A DNA stretch of 64,000 nt from Undibacterium hunanense (GTDB lineage: Bacteria > Pseudomonadota > Gammaproteobacteria > Burkholderiales > Burkholderiaceae_D): positions 532,826-596,825 of the forward strand of contig NZ_JACOGF010000003.1 in the NCBI RefSeq assembly GCF_014284335.1, read 5' to 3'. Shown one piece after another: positions 46,560-55,919 of this stretch. The position numbers and the translations under genes are program-made. A model generated the notes under the pieces. That model did not search any database. It worked only from the letters and a program-made list of their open reading frames with translations, and was not told the DNA's origin. Within the stretch, counting starts at the first letter, position 1. Each line of letters begins with the position of its first letter.

Positions 46560-47202
46560 GGCTACCTTTCATTAAGTATGTGCACGCACGAGAAAAGCCT
46601 TACATTCAAGCAGCGTTGCTTAACTGCGTCAACCGCCAACTGCAGTAATACCAATCGCAGACCCACAGCCAGAAAGCTACGCGGCCAAGGGCTATTACAA
46701 AACAACAAAAAGACATGATAAACAAGCCGCTTATAAAGAACAAACTCGTATAGTCAGTCCAATGTCGCCAATCCAATGCCGATTCAATATTAAATTAGAT
46801 TAATTGTCAGTGTAAATTCCCGATCGCCATCCCGGCGTTTACTTAAATTTTGGCTATCAAAGTCACAAGCTCCCCAGCCATACTTTATTTCAAACCCGTA
46901 TGGCTATTTTGCTGCAAATTGTTGATTGGCATGCTATTCTCGCGCCTCAGTTTTATATGTGGCCGCAGTCCGTTATGCGGATATGGATACGCAGATGGAA
47001 ATCTGGATCAAAGCAGATGACGGTATTTTTTCTGGCGAAGATATATCCAGAATTGTCGACGCATTACTGTCGACGCATTACTACGCCCTCTAACAGTAAC
47101 GACCAACAGTCGCGACCGGAAGTTTGGCAATTTTTGACAAATGCCTTTTCATTTTTTAGACGACAACAGCCCAACACTTGCCAGCATCACTCATTTAGCC
47201 TG
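46560..47202. other. Region without a confident gene
   Basis: About 640 bases. A frame opening at 46900 reads into the small gene at 47203, but its first 100 residues have poor composition and are probably not translated. A 14-base unit (GTCGACGCATTACT) is directly repeated at 47055-47082. No tRNA or clear terminator is seen. It adjoins the boundary between accessory and core genes. Confidence 0.5.
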
Positions 47203-47430
47203 ATGAAAGACAACAAAGATAACGCCACCCTGGAATTACCGGGCTTTGGTGAACCCCTGCCGGTCGCGCCCGAGCCGAGAAAAACGCTCAAGCTGGTACC
47301 GCGTCAGCAAGGCAAGAAGCAAGAACAGCTGGAATTACTGGAGGTCCTGGGGCCGACTGACTGTAGTGGCTTGCCCGCCTGGGTATTCGATGAAAATACA
47401 GATCTGACCGGTTTGCCGGTCTGGCGCTAG
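47203..47430 (+). CDS. Small polar protein, unrecognised (75 aa)
   Basis: The ATG at 47203 opens a 75-residue acidic protein (MKDNKDNATLELPGFGEPLP). It has a basic patch (RKTLKLVPRQQGKKQ) and a C-terminus with two similar segments, CSGLPAWVFDENTDLTG and LPVWR. No family is recognised. The codon pattern fits the core genes better than the stretch upstream. It is convergent with the LytTR regulator, 39 bases apart. Confidence 0.5.
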   Translation: MKDNKDNATLELPGFGEPLPVAPEPRKTLKLVPRQQGKKQEQLELLEVLGPTDCSGLPAWVFDENTDLTGLPVWR

Positions 47431-47469
47431 TCTGGTGTTAAGCCATCACCATGTCTGCAACAACTACAT

Positions 47470-48270
47470 TTACACGCGCACCAGCGCCTTGATGACCGGC
47501 CATTGCCGGCGTGAGATCGGTAGACGTTCGGCAGCGCCAGACACTATCACCTGCCAGGATTCGGATGCCTTTTCCTGACCGGCTTCAGCATCCACTACCT
47601 GCACTGCCCTTTCCACACCACTGATTGCCGCGCGTGTTACCAGAGCATTTCGATGCACTCTGACCAGCAGGTCGCCGAGTTCGGTTTCGATGGATGTCAG
47701 CGATTCTTCCACCAGATATTCACGCTGACTGGTATGCAGGGTAACGTATTTCTGTTCCGCTTTAAGGAATAGCACTTCAGTGACCGGCACCAGCAAGATA
47801 CGCCCTCTTTCCAATACTGAAAAATGCTTGCGTCTGGTAATTGCATTCTCACCGGCCAGCGGCAAAGCCGCAGGATGTCCATCGCGGATTTGTTCGGCGG
47901 CACGCCGGATGGCATCCTGCAAACGGCTGGCACGCACGGGCTTCATCAAGTAATCCAGCGCATGCACTTCAAATGCCTTGACGGCAAATTCGTCATACGC
48001 AGTCACAAAAATAATGGAGGGTGGACGAAAACCAGCCTGATGCCGGGCCAGATGCTGCGCCAGTTCTATGCCGCTCATGCCCGGCATCTGCACATCCAGC
48101 AACAGGATATCGGGTTGCAGACTGGCGAGTTGATCCAGTGCTGACATGGCGTTTTCTGCTTCACCCAGTACGGATGTCGGACAATCTGCCTGTATATCAG
48201 ACAGCAAGGTCATCAGCCTTTGCCTGGCTGGTGCTTCATCGTCAACGATCAATATCTTGGGAATCTTCAT
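47470..48270 (-). CDS. LytTR-family response regulator (AlgR type)
   Basis: A 266-residue regulator: receiver domain (1-125) with phospho-acceptor Asp59 in LLLDVQMPG, and a LytTR DNA-binding domain (about 150-260) containing FLKAEQKYVTLHT and LVRVHRNALV. It shares a four-base overlap with the kinase gene upstream. In Pseudomonas, the equivalent pair (algZ/fimS-algR) lies between argH and hemC and controls alginate and type IV pili. The targets here are unknown. Confidence 0.93.
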   Translation of the reverse strand: MKIPKILIVDDEAPARQRLMTLLSDIQADCPTSVLGEAENAMSALDQLASLQPDILLLDVQMPGMSGIELAQHLARHQAGFRPPSIIFVTAYDEFAVKAFEVHALDYLMKPVRASRLQDAIRRAAEQIRDGHPAALPLAGENAITRRKHFSVLERGRILLVPVTEVLFLKAEQKYVTLHTSQREYLVEESLTSIETELGDLLVRVHRNALVTRAAISGVERAVQVVDAEAGQEKASESWQVIVSGAAERLPISRRQWPVIKALVRV

Positions 48271-49304
48271 CTCTTGGCTGGAAAATACAGTCTTACTTCA
48301 AATTGCAGTTCTTTCACACCGTACTGAAGCTGCGCTTCGATATCATAGAGCAAACTTAATCGCTGCCTGATGTTTTCCAGCGCCATTTGGTTACCAGATG
48401 TTAAATTGGCGTTTTCATGATACGGATTGGTAACGATTATTTCGACCTTGTCCACCACACGCCCCAGCTCCACTCTGATCAGCGCAGGAGTAACCGAAGG
48501 CTCAACCCCGTAATGCACGGCGTTTTCCAGCAAGGGCTGCAAGAGTAATGAGGGTATTTCGATTTCCTGCATTTCTTGCTCACTCAGCCTGTCACTGACC
48601 CACTCTATCTGCAGACGTTCACCCAGGCGTATTTTTTCGATAGCCAGATACTGTTCACACAGACGCAGTTCATCGCGCAGGCTGGTCATGATGCGGTTGT
48701 CGCGCATCAGCACACGAAACAGATCGGCCAGATCTTCCAGCATCAACTCTGCGCGACGCGGTTCAGTACGGATCAGCGCCAGCGCCGTATTCAGGCTATT
48801 GAACAGGAAGTGGGGGCGTATGCGTGCCTGCAAAGCCTGCAGCCGGGCTTCGCCCAGTGCGGGTGAAAATGCACGGGCACGCAATTCAAAATACTGCTGA
48901 AACGCCAGGCCCAACAAGAAGCAGCTAAACATCGCAAAATTGATATCAAAGCGCGGGAAGCTGTATTCAAACCATTCCATGTTTTTCAGATACAGCAAGA
49001 ACAAGCCGGCAATCGCCGCTGGCAGCAAGCCGCATAACAAGCGCTGCAACCAGGGCTGAAAAGGAAAACGCATGGCCAACCTGCGCAGATTGCATAGCAA
49101 TAACAGGGATACCAGGCTGATGGTTTCCAGCAGGATGGCACTTTCCAGAAAATTTTGCAGCATCAGGCGCCAGTCATCGCCACGCGCCGACAGCACCAGC
49201 AAGCCCAATACATTGACAGCCACCAGCACACGGGATATCACGCCGACATTGCAGCAATCGGGGATCAGCGGCTCATCTTGTGGCAAGGGATTTTTTGTCG
49301 TCAT
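48267..49304 (-). CDS. LytS/AlgZ-type membrane sensor histidine kinase
   Basis: A 345-residue kinase with four or so N-terminal membrane segments (about 20-135), then a His_kinase domain. The phosphorylated His lies in RIRPHFLFNSLNTALALI, and the ATPase part shows SLLLQPLLENAVHYGVEP. The frame is open to 49343; the ATG at 49304 (MTTKNPLPQDEP) is preferred. It pairs with the LytTR regulator and is divergent from argH. Confidence 0.92.
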   Translation of the reverse strand: MTTKNPLPQDEPLIPDCCNVGVISRVLVAVNVLGLLVLSARGDDWRLMLQNFLESAILLETISLVSLLLLCNLRRLAMRFPFQPWLQRLLCGLLPAAIAGLFLLYLKNMEWFEYSFPRFDINFAMFSCFLLGLAFQQYFELRARAFSPALGEARLQALQARIRPHFLFNSLNTALALIRTEPRRAELMLEDLADLFRVLMRDNRIMTSLRDELRLCEQYLAIEKIRLGERLQIEWVSDRLSEQEMQEIEIPSLLLQPLLENAVHYGVEPSVTPALIRVELGRVVDKVEIIVTNPYHENANLTSGNQMALENIRQRLSLLYDIEAQLQYGVKELQFEVRLYFPAKR

Positions 49305-49500
49305 TCTTGTTTCATTGAGATGGAGCGCAAGCGCAAGAGACACTGACTATGCCTGCATGCCGGGTCAAATTTCATAAAAAACTGCAAAACCTGTCATTTT
49401 GCACCAGGCAAACCCCAAGTCCCGGGCTATTGCAGGCCAAAATCTGGGATAATCTGCACCAATCTTTAAGCAAACGCAGCCAAATTGGCAAACTATTACT

Positions 49501-50895
49501 ATGACATCACAATTCAATAAAAAAAGCGAGGCATGGTCTGCCCGCTTCTCGGAACCTGTCTCAGATCTGGTGAAACGCTATACCGCGTCGGTGTTTTTTG
49601 ACAACCGCATGGCTGCTTTTGATATCCAGGGGTCGCTGGCCCATGCAGAAATGCTACAGGCTCAACAAATCATCAGCACCCAGGATTATGCTGATATACA
49701 GCGTGGTCTGACACAGATACAGTCAGAAATCGACAGCGGCAAGTTTGAATGGCTGCTTGATCTGGAAGACGTGCACCTGAACATAGAAAAACGTCTGACC
49801 GAACTGGTGGGCGATGCTGGCAAACGCCTGCACACCGGCCGTTCACGCAATGACCAGGTCGCAACCGACATCCGTCTGTACATGCGCAGTGCCATCGACA
49901 ATATCGTGGTATTACTGGCTGATTTCCGTAGCGCCTTGCTGGACCTGGCAGAAAAAAATGCCGATACCATCCTGCCGGGCTTCACCCATATGCAGGTGGC
50001 GCAGCCAATCACCTTTGGCCATCACATACTTGCCTATGTTGAAATGTTTGGCCGTGACAGTGAACGCATGCTTGATTGCAGAAAACGTGTCAACCGCCTG
50101 CCACTGGGCGCAGCCGCCCTGGCTGGCACCACCTTCCCCATCGACCGTGAACGCGTCGCCAAAACGCTGGGCTTTGACGAAGTCTGCTATAACTCGCTCG
50201 ACGCCGTATCCGACCGTGACTTCGCCATCGAATTTTGCGCTGCTGCTGCACTGATCATGACGCATATCTCTCGCATGTCGGAAGAGCTGGTGATCTGGAT
50301 GAGCCCACGCGTCGGCTTCATCGATATCGCTGACCGTTTCTGCACCGGCTCATCCATCATGCCGCAAAAGAAAAACCCTGATGTCCCTGAACTGGCGCGT
50401 GGCAAGACTGGCCGCGTCAATGGTCACCTGATTGCCTTGCTGACCCTGATGAAAGGCCAGCCACTGGCCTATAACAAGGATAACCAGGAAGACAAGGAAC
50501 CTCTGTTTGACACCGTCGACACCGTCATCGACACCCTGCGCATCTTCGCTGACATGGCCGGCGGCATCAGCGTCAAGCCGGAAGCCATGCGTGCCGCCGC
50601 ACTGCAAGGCTATGCCACGGCCACCGACCTGGCCGATTACCTGGTCAAGAAGGGTCTGCCTTTCCGCGATGCCCATGAAGCCGTGGCACTGGCCGTGCGC
50701 ACCTGCGTAGACAAGGCATGCGACCTCAGCGACATGTCACTGGAAGAATTGCGTGCCTTTTCCAGCCTGATCAATGAAGACGTGTTTGAAGTGCTGACAC
50801 TGGAAGGCTCGGTTGCGGCCCGTAACCATATCGGCGGTACGGCACCAAACCAGGTAAAGGCAGCGATTGCCCGCGTGCGCAAGCAACTGGCATAA
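49501..50895 (+). CDS. argH: Argininosuccinate lyase
   Basis: Last step of arginine synthesis, splitting argininosuccinate into arginine and fumarate. The superfamily signature [12 protein letters not shown] lies at about residues 283-294. [26 protein letters not shown] and [16 protein letters not shown] are all intact. The 464-residue length is typical. It is divergent from the AlgZ-type kinase gene. Confidence 0.97.
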   Translation: MTSQFNKKSEAWSARFSEPVSDLVKRYTASVFFDNRMAAFDIQGSLAHAEMLQAQQIISTQDYADIQRGLTQIQSEIDSGKFEWLLDLEDVHLNIEKRLTELVGDAGKRLHTGRSRNDQVATDIRLYMRSAIDNIVVLLADFRSALLDLAEKNADTILPGFTHMQVAQPITFGHHILAYVEMFGRDSERMLDCRKRVNRLPLGAAALAGTTFPIDRERVAKTLGFDEVCYNSLDAVSDRDFAIEFCAAAALIMTHISRMSEELVIWMSPRVGFIDIADRFCTGSSIMPQKKNPDVPELARGKTGRVNGHLIALLTLMKGQPLAYNKDNQEDKEPLFDTVDTVIDTLRIFADMAGGISVKPEAMRAAALQGYATATDLADYLVKKGLPFRDAHEAVALAVRTCVDKACDLSDMSLEELRAFSSLINEDVFEVLTLEGSVAARNHIGGTAPNQVKAAIARVRKQLA

Positions 50896-51260
50896 ATTAT
50901 CATCGCTACACAAACAACAGTCCCAACACATACCAGCCTGCCTGTTCACACAGGCGCTGGCGTGTGCTGCCATTCTCCGGCACGCCATTTCCAGACTGAA
51001 AAACGGGCCTCATCAGTAGTACTACTTAAGTAATGGATATTGCATCGCAGCATGGCGTTTTATTGCTGCTGAGGTTGCCAGCCCATACAATCCTCCGTGA
51101 CAATAAACAGCTAATAAGTTTAGCGATCTCGCTTCCTCTGTCTGTGGACATACAAATTTGTTCCTGACAGCAACGGATATGCATGGACAGGAGCAACACC
51201 AGGCCATATGTCCGACGTCGAGAATCGCAAGAGTCATCATAATTTTTCAGGAGATCAACC
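50896..51260. other. Upstream region of the liv operon
   Basis: About 365 bases without a gene. A TTGCTG / 17 / TACAAT promoter candidate is at 51063-51091, about 170 bases before livJ, leaving a long leader. CAGGAG serves as ribosome-binding site. No clear terminator for argH is visible. Confidence 0.4.
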
Positions 51261-52409
51261 ATGTCATACCGTCTTAAATTGTTAGCCGCTGCCACGCTCT
51301 TGGCCTATTCCACACTGAACCAGGCTGCCGATATCAAAATCGGCGTTGCCGAGGCCCTGACTGGCCCAGCCGCCAAATATGGTGTTGCCATCAAAAATGG
51401 TTTTACGCTGGCAGCAGACCAGATCAATGCCAAGGGTGGCGTGAACGGCAACAAAATACAATTGGTCGCTGAAGATGAACAGGGTAAAAAGGAAGACGCC
51501 ATCAATGTCTTCAAAAAACTGCTGTTCCAGGAAAAAGTATTGATGATTTTTGGCCCTACCCTGTCGAATTCAGCCTTTGCCGCTGACCCGATTGCCAATG
51601 CCACCAAGACTGTTGTATTTGGCACCAGCAACACTGCTGACGGAATCACGAACATGGGACCATTCACCTTCCGTAATTCCGTCATGGAAGCCGACGTATT
51701 GCCTGTTACCACGCGCGCAGCAGTCAAGCAATTCAACATCAAAAAAGTAGCTATCCTGTACGGCAATGATGATGCGTTTACCAAGAGCGGTTACGACGTT
51801 TTCAAAAGCGCACTGGCTGAACAAAAAATCCCGGTCACGGATACAGAAACCTATGCCAAGGGTGATGTGGATTTCAAGGCACAGCTGACCAAGATCAAGG
51901 CCTCCAATCCTGACGCCATCGTTTGCTCTTGCCTGGCTGAAGAAGCAGCGAATATCATCCTGCAAACCCGCTCCCTGGGCATGAAGCAGCCATTCGTCGG
52001 CGGCAATGGTTTCAATTCACCAAAACTGTTTGAAATCGCCAAGGACGCTGCTGACAACACACTGATGGGCAGCCCATGGTCTGCTGAAAATCCATCCCCT
52101 GCCAACAAGAGCTTCATGGCTGACTACAAGGCAAAATTTGGCTCAGACCCTGATCAGTTTGCTGCACAGGCATATGACGCCATGCACATCGTTGCCGAAG
52201 CACTCAAAAAAGTCAGCCTGAGCGGTAATCTGGAAAAAGATCGCCTGGCATTGCGTGATGCCTTGCCAGCCGTGAAGATTGAAGGCGCAACCGGCAAATT
52301 TGCATTCCGCCGCGCTGCACCGAAAGACGGCAAGGAAGCTGGCTATGACGCCCAGCAAGATGCCATCGTCAATATCGCCAAAGGCGGCAAATTTGTATTG
52401 CTGAAATAA
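51261..52409 (+). CDS. livJ: Branched-chain amino acid ABC transporter, substrate-binding protein
   Basis: A 382-residue periplasmic binding protein with signal peptide (LLAAATLLAYSTLNQA). DIKIGVAEALTGPAAKYG is the family's opening. A Cys pair is present in VCSCLAEEA. It would capture leucine-type amino acids or related ligands (family Peripla_BP_6); exact specificity is not readable. It leads a five-gene operon with all transporter parts. Confidence 0.93.
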   Translation: MSYRLKLLAAATLLAYSTLNQAADIKIGVAEALTGPAAKYGVAIKNGFTLAADQINAKGGVNGNKIQLVAEDEQGKKEDAINVFKKLLFQEKVLMIFGPTLSNSAFAADPIANATKTVVFGTSNTADGITNMGPFTFRNSVMEADVLPVTTRAAVKQFNIKKVAILYGNDDAFTKSGYDVFKSALAEQKIPVTDTETYAKGDVDFKAQLTKIKASNPDAIVCSCLAEEAANIILQTRSLGMKQPFVGGNGFNSPKLFEIAKDAADNTLMGSPWSAENPSPANKSFMADYKAKFGSDPDQFAAQAYDAMHIVAEALKKVSLSGNLEKDRLALRDALPAVKIEGATGKFAFRRAAPKDGKEAGYDAQQDAIVNIAKGGKFVLLK

Positions 52410-52573
52410 ATGAATACCTGCCCCCGCGCCCCTGGCAAGCCAGGAGCCGGGGCAGACGTTTTACGACTTCTCTTGCCGGGATGATTTTCATCCCATAGAC
52501 ATATGCACATGCGCTGGTAGTCTGCCTGCATCTGCACATGAAAACGAAGCCATCCTACTTCACCTGGATACCC

Positions 52574-53455
52574 ATGCTGGCACAACAACTCATTAACGCT
52601 CTGACCCTGGGCAGCGTGTATGCGCTTTTCGCCCTCGGATTCACGCTGGTGTTCGGCGTCCTTGGCGTCATCAATTTATCGCACGGCGCCATCTTCATGC
52701 TGGGTAGTTACATGGCCTTGCTACTGGTCAGTTCTTTCCAGATGTCCTTGTGGATGGCCATGCTGCTGTCCATGCTGGCCTGTGGATTGCTGGGTGTGGT
52801 GGTCGATTTTCTGGTCTTGCGACCATTACGCAAACGCAACGCACCCCATCTGGCCCCGATGATTGCCACCATCGGTGTAGCGATCATGATCACCAATATT
52901 TCACAGGGGATTTTTGGTGCAGAAAACAAACGCTTCCCGTTTGGCACCATACCTGAAGAAAGTTTTAGCCTGGGCAACCTGCACCTGACTGCAGTACAGC
53001 TTGCCATTGTCGTCATCGCCTTCATTCTGATGCTGGTGCTGCTGCAAGTCATGCGCCGTACGCAAATTGGCCGCGCCCTGCGCGCCATTGCCGAATCGCC
53101 CAAGGCTGCTTATCTGCTGGGCATCAATGTTGAAGGTCTGTTTTTCCTGACCTCGTTTGCCGCTGCCGCACTGGGCGGCGCTGCCGGTGTACTGGTCGGT
53201 TTGTCATTCAATGCGATCTCTCCCTTCATGGGACAACCGATGCTGCATAAGGGCATTGCCGTCATTATCCTGGGTGGTATGGGCGATATACGTGGTGCAA
53301 TGATAGGCGGCCTGTTTCTGGGCTTTGCCGAAGTGATGAGCGTGGCTTATATATCGAGCGATTTCCGCGATGCAGTGGCTTTTGGTCTGTTATTTATCAT
53401 CTTGCTGGTACGCCCTTCTGGTATGTTCGGCAGAGTACTGGAAAGAAAGGCGTAA
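52574..53455 (+). CDS. livH: Branched-chain amino acid ABC transporter permease LivH
   Basis: A 293-residue inner-membrane permease with about eight helices. It begins LAQQLINALTLGSVYALFAL, the LivH start, and has GRALRAIAESPKAAYLLGIN, the cytoplasmic coupling loop. The frame extends to ATG 52538, but the family normally starts close to the MLAQQL Met at 52574. No strong ribosome-binding site decides it. Confidence 0.93.
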   Translation: MLAQQLINALTLGSVYALFALGFTLVFGVLGVINLSHGAIFMLGSYMALLLVSSFQMSLWMAMLLSMLACGLLGVVVDFLVLRPLRKRNAPHLAPMIATIGVAIMITNISQGIFGAENKRFPFGTIPEESFSLGNLHLTAVQLAIVVIAFILMLVLLQVMRRTQIGRALRAIAESPKAAYLLGINVEGLFFLTSFAAAALGGAAGVLVGLSFNAISPFMGQPMLHKGIAVIILGGMGDIRGAMIGGLFLGFAEVMSVAYISSDFRDAVAFGLLFIILLVRPSGMFGRVLERKA

Positions 53456-53459
53456 CGCT

Positions 53460-54338
53460 ATGCTTGAATGGTGGGATAGTTTTTGGGCTATTTATAGCAC
53501 AGTCATTTTTGGCATAGGCATTAATGCCATGCTGGCTCTTTCGATTTACCTGACCCTGTCTTGCGGCTTGCTGTCACTGGCCAATGCGGCATTCATGGGG
53601 ATCGGTGCCTACACCGCTTCCATGATCAGTATGCAGACGGGCCTGCCGTTCCCGCTGGCGCTGCTGGCCGGTGCCATCATGCCGGCCATCGTTGCACTGA
53701 TCATCGGCATACCAACACTGCGCCTGTCCGGCGTTTACCTGGCCATGGCAACGCTGGGCTTCGGTGAAGTGGTACGTGTCATTGTGTTGAACATGGAAAT
53801 CACCGGTGGCCCCATGGGTCTGAACGGCATTCCACAAAAAACCGAATGGTGGCATATCGTCATCTTGCTGACAGTGATCCTGTTTATACTGGCCAGGATG
53901 CGGCGCTCAAAAATAGGCCGCGCCTTTGAAGCGATCAAGGAAGATGAAATTGCAGCCCGCCTCATGGGTGTCAATGTCGGCGGCTACAAACTGCTGGCGT
54001 TTGTGATGGGTGCATCCATTGCAGGTATTGCTGGCGGCCTGAACGCACACTACACCTTCACGATAGGACCAGGCAATTATGCATTTGAAAATGCCGTGGA
54101 CATCCTGACCATGGCAGTGTTCGGCGGCACCAGCAACCTCATCGGTCCGCTGATCGGCAGCAGCAGCCTGACTCTGCTACCGGAATTCATGCATTCTTTA
54201 AAAGATTTCCGCCTGGCAGCCAACGGTTTGATACTGATCCTGGTCATCCTGTATTTACCCAAAGGCATCTGGGACCCGGCAAGAATCAGAAACTTTCGCA
54301 AAAAGTTAACATCGTCACGTTCCGGAAAGGTTAGCTAA
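53460..54338 (+). CDS. livM: Branched-chain amino acid ABC transporter permease LivM
   Basis: A 292-residue inner-membrane permease that pairs with LivH. GLLSLANAAFMGIGAYTASM and GRAFEAIKEDEIAARLMGVN (coupling loop) are typical. The start ATG at 53460 lies four bases after the livH stop; the longer frame from 53370 overlaps livH and is unlikely. It is followed directly by livG. Confidence 0.93.
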   Translation: MLEWWDSFWAIYSTVIFGIGINAMLALSIYLTLSCGLLSLANAAFMGIGAYTASMISMQTGLPFPLALLAGAIMPAIVALIIGIPTLRLSGVYLAMATLGFGEVVRVIVLNMEITGGPMGLNGIPQKTEWWHIVILLTVILFILARMRRSKIGRAFEAIKEDEIAARLMGVNVGGYKLLAFVMGASIAGIAGGLNAHYTFTIGPGNYAFENAVDILTMAVFGGTSNLIGPLIGSSSLTLLPEFMHSLKDFRLAANGLILILVILYLPKGIWDPARIRNFRKKLTSSRSGKVS

Positions 54339-55100
54339 ATGCTGGAATTACGTTCTGTGAGTAAAAATTTTGGCGGCCTGCGCGTATTGCAGGATGTCAG
54401 CTTCACCATGCCGCAAGGCAGTATCTACGGCTTGATTGGCCCCAATGGCGCTGGAAAAACCACCATCGTCAACCTGATTACCGGCCTGTTACGCCCCAGC
54501 AGTGGAGAATTACGTTTCAACGAGCATGATCTGACCACAGTGGCCAGCCACAAGATCACGCAACTGGGTGTTGCCCGCACATTCCAGAACATCCGCATTT
54601 TCAAGGAAATGAGCCTGCTGGAAAACGTCGTGGTCGGCATGCATGAACATCTGAACTATGGTGTCGCCAGCATGTTATTCAATCTGGGTACCTACAAAGA
54701 CGCAGAAAAAAAAGCCAAAGAACGTGCGCACGAATTATTGTCATGGGTCAGGCTCGACCATAAAGCTCATATGCTAGCAGACAACCTGTCGTATGGCGAA
54801 CAGCGCAAACTGGAATTTGCACGCGCCCTGGCCACCCAGCCCAAACTGCTGTTACTGGATGAACCGGTAGCTGGCATGAACCCTGCTGAAAAGACGGAAC
54901 TGATGGCAGAAATCGTCAATATACGTCAGCGCGGTTTTTCGATTTTCATGATAGAACACGACATGCGCTTTGTGATGGAATTATGCGACCGCATAGCTGT
55001 ACTCAATTTTGGCAAAATCATTGCCGAGGGCACGCCGGAAGAAGTACGCAACAATCCCGATGTGATTGAGGCCTATCTCGGCAAGGAGGACGCAGAATGA
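54339..55100 (+). CDS. livG: Branched-chain amino acid ABC transporter ATPase LivG
   Basis: A 253-residue ATPase. Walker A is GPNGAGKTT, the signature is LSYGEQRKLEFARAL, Walker B is LLLDEPVAGMNP, and the H-loop is IEHDM. The insertion with HEHLNYGVASMLFN is a LivG trait. It abuts livM and overlaps livF by four bases. Confidence 0.95.
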   Translation: MLELRSVSKNFGGLRVLQDVSFTMPQGSIYGLIGPNGAGKTTIVNLITGLLRPSSGELRFNEHDLTTVASHKITQLGVARTFQNIRIFKEMSLLENVVVGMHEHLNYGVASMLFNLGTYKDAEKKAKERAHELLSWVRLDHKAHMLADNLSYGEQRKLEFARALATQPKLLLLDEPVAGMNPAEKTELMAEIVNIRQRGFSIFMIEHDMRFVMELCDRIAVLNFGKIIAEGTPEEVRNNPDVIEAYLGKEDAE

Positions 55101-55810
55101 GCCAAATCCTGCGCGTACAGGACCTGCATGTCAGCTACGGTCATATCGCTGCCGTCAAAGGCATCAGCCTTGCCATTAACACGGGCGAAATCACCGCCCT
55201 TGTCGGTGCCAATGGTGCTGGCAAAAGCACGACCCTGCTGGCGATTTCCGGCTTATTGAAATCAGCATCCGGACAAATTTTTCTGGAAGATGAAGACATC
55301 AGCCAGCAGTCGCCCCACCATATCGTGCAAAAAGGTGTGGTGCAGGTGGCTGAGGGCCGCGCCATTCTGACCACGCTTACTGTCAGGGAAAATCTTGAGC
55401 TGGGTGCCTACACCCGCAAGGACAAGACACAGATAGGCCAGGATATGGAATGGGTCTTTACCCTCTTCCCTGTGCTTAAAAATCGGGCAACTGGCCTGGC
55501 GGGCAATTTATCGGGTGGCGAACAGCAAATGCTGGCTATAGGCCGCGCCCTGATGGCAAAACCCAAAGTACTGCTGCTGGATGAACCGTCAATGGGGCTC
55601 GCCCCACTGGTGGTGCAAGAGATTTTCCGCATCCTGAAAGAAATCAATCAGACCGGTCTCAGCATCCTGCTGGTGGAACAAAACGTCAGGCAGGCACTGA
55701 AAATCGCCAAACATGGCTACGTACTGGAAAATGGCAGCATCGTCCTCAGCGACACAGGTGCTAACCTGCTCAGCAATCCCAAGGTTATTGAAGCGTATCT
55801 GGGCGCCTGA
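55097..55810 (+). CDS. livF: Branched-chain amino acid ABC transporter ATPase LivF
   Basis: A 237-residue ATPase. Walker A is GANGAGKST, the Q-loop region has QVAEGRAILTTLTVRENLELG (LivF-specific), the signature is LSGGEQQMLAIGRAL, and Walker B is LLLDEPSMGLAP. It ends VIEAYLGA, the typical LivF tail. It completes the liv transporter; a strong terminator follows. Confidence 0.95.
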   Translation: MSQILRVQDLHVSYGHIAAVKGISLAINTGEITALVGANGAGKSTTLLAISGLLKSASGQIFLEDEDISQQSPHHIVQKGVVQVAEGRAILTTLTVRENLELGAYTRKDKTQIGQDMEWVFTLFPVLKNRATGLAGNLSGGEQQMLAIGRALMAKPKVLLLDEPSMGLAPLVVQEIFRILKEINQTGLSILLVEQNVRQALKIAKHGYVLENGSIVLSDTGANLLSNPKVIEAYLGA

Positions 55811-55864
55811 GCAAGACAAATAAGCAGGACGGAATAGCAGAGCAAATAAACAGCGCTCGTCAAC

Positions 55865-55901
55865 AAAAAAGACCATCTAAACATCAGATGGTCTTTTTTT
55901 G
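55865..55901. terminator. Bidirectional terminator between livF and pmbA
   Basis: AAAAAAGACCATCT / AGATGGTCTTTTTTT with a seven-base loop. A and T runs on both sides serve the convergent livF and pmbA genes. Confidence 0.92.
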
Positions 55902-55919
55902 TATGGTTAACTATGGTGA

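Noticed and set aside
43210..46600. Integron gene-cassette array
   Set aside because: Small same-strand genes with unknown products suggested cassettes, but I found no attC-like core sites (GTTRRRY and its inverse) in the gaps and no integrase.
46900..47202. Long version of the gene at 47203 (176 residues)
   Set aside because: The first 100 residues have irregular composition and cross a tandem DNA repeat; the internal ATG gives a more credible protein.
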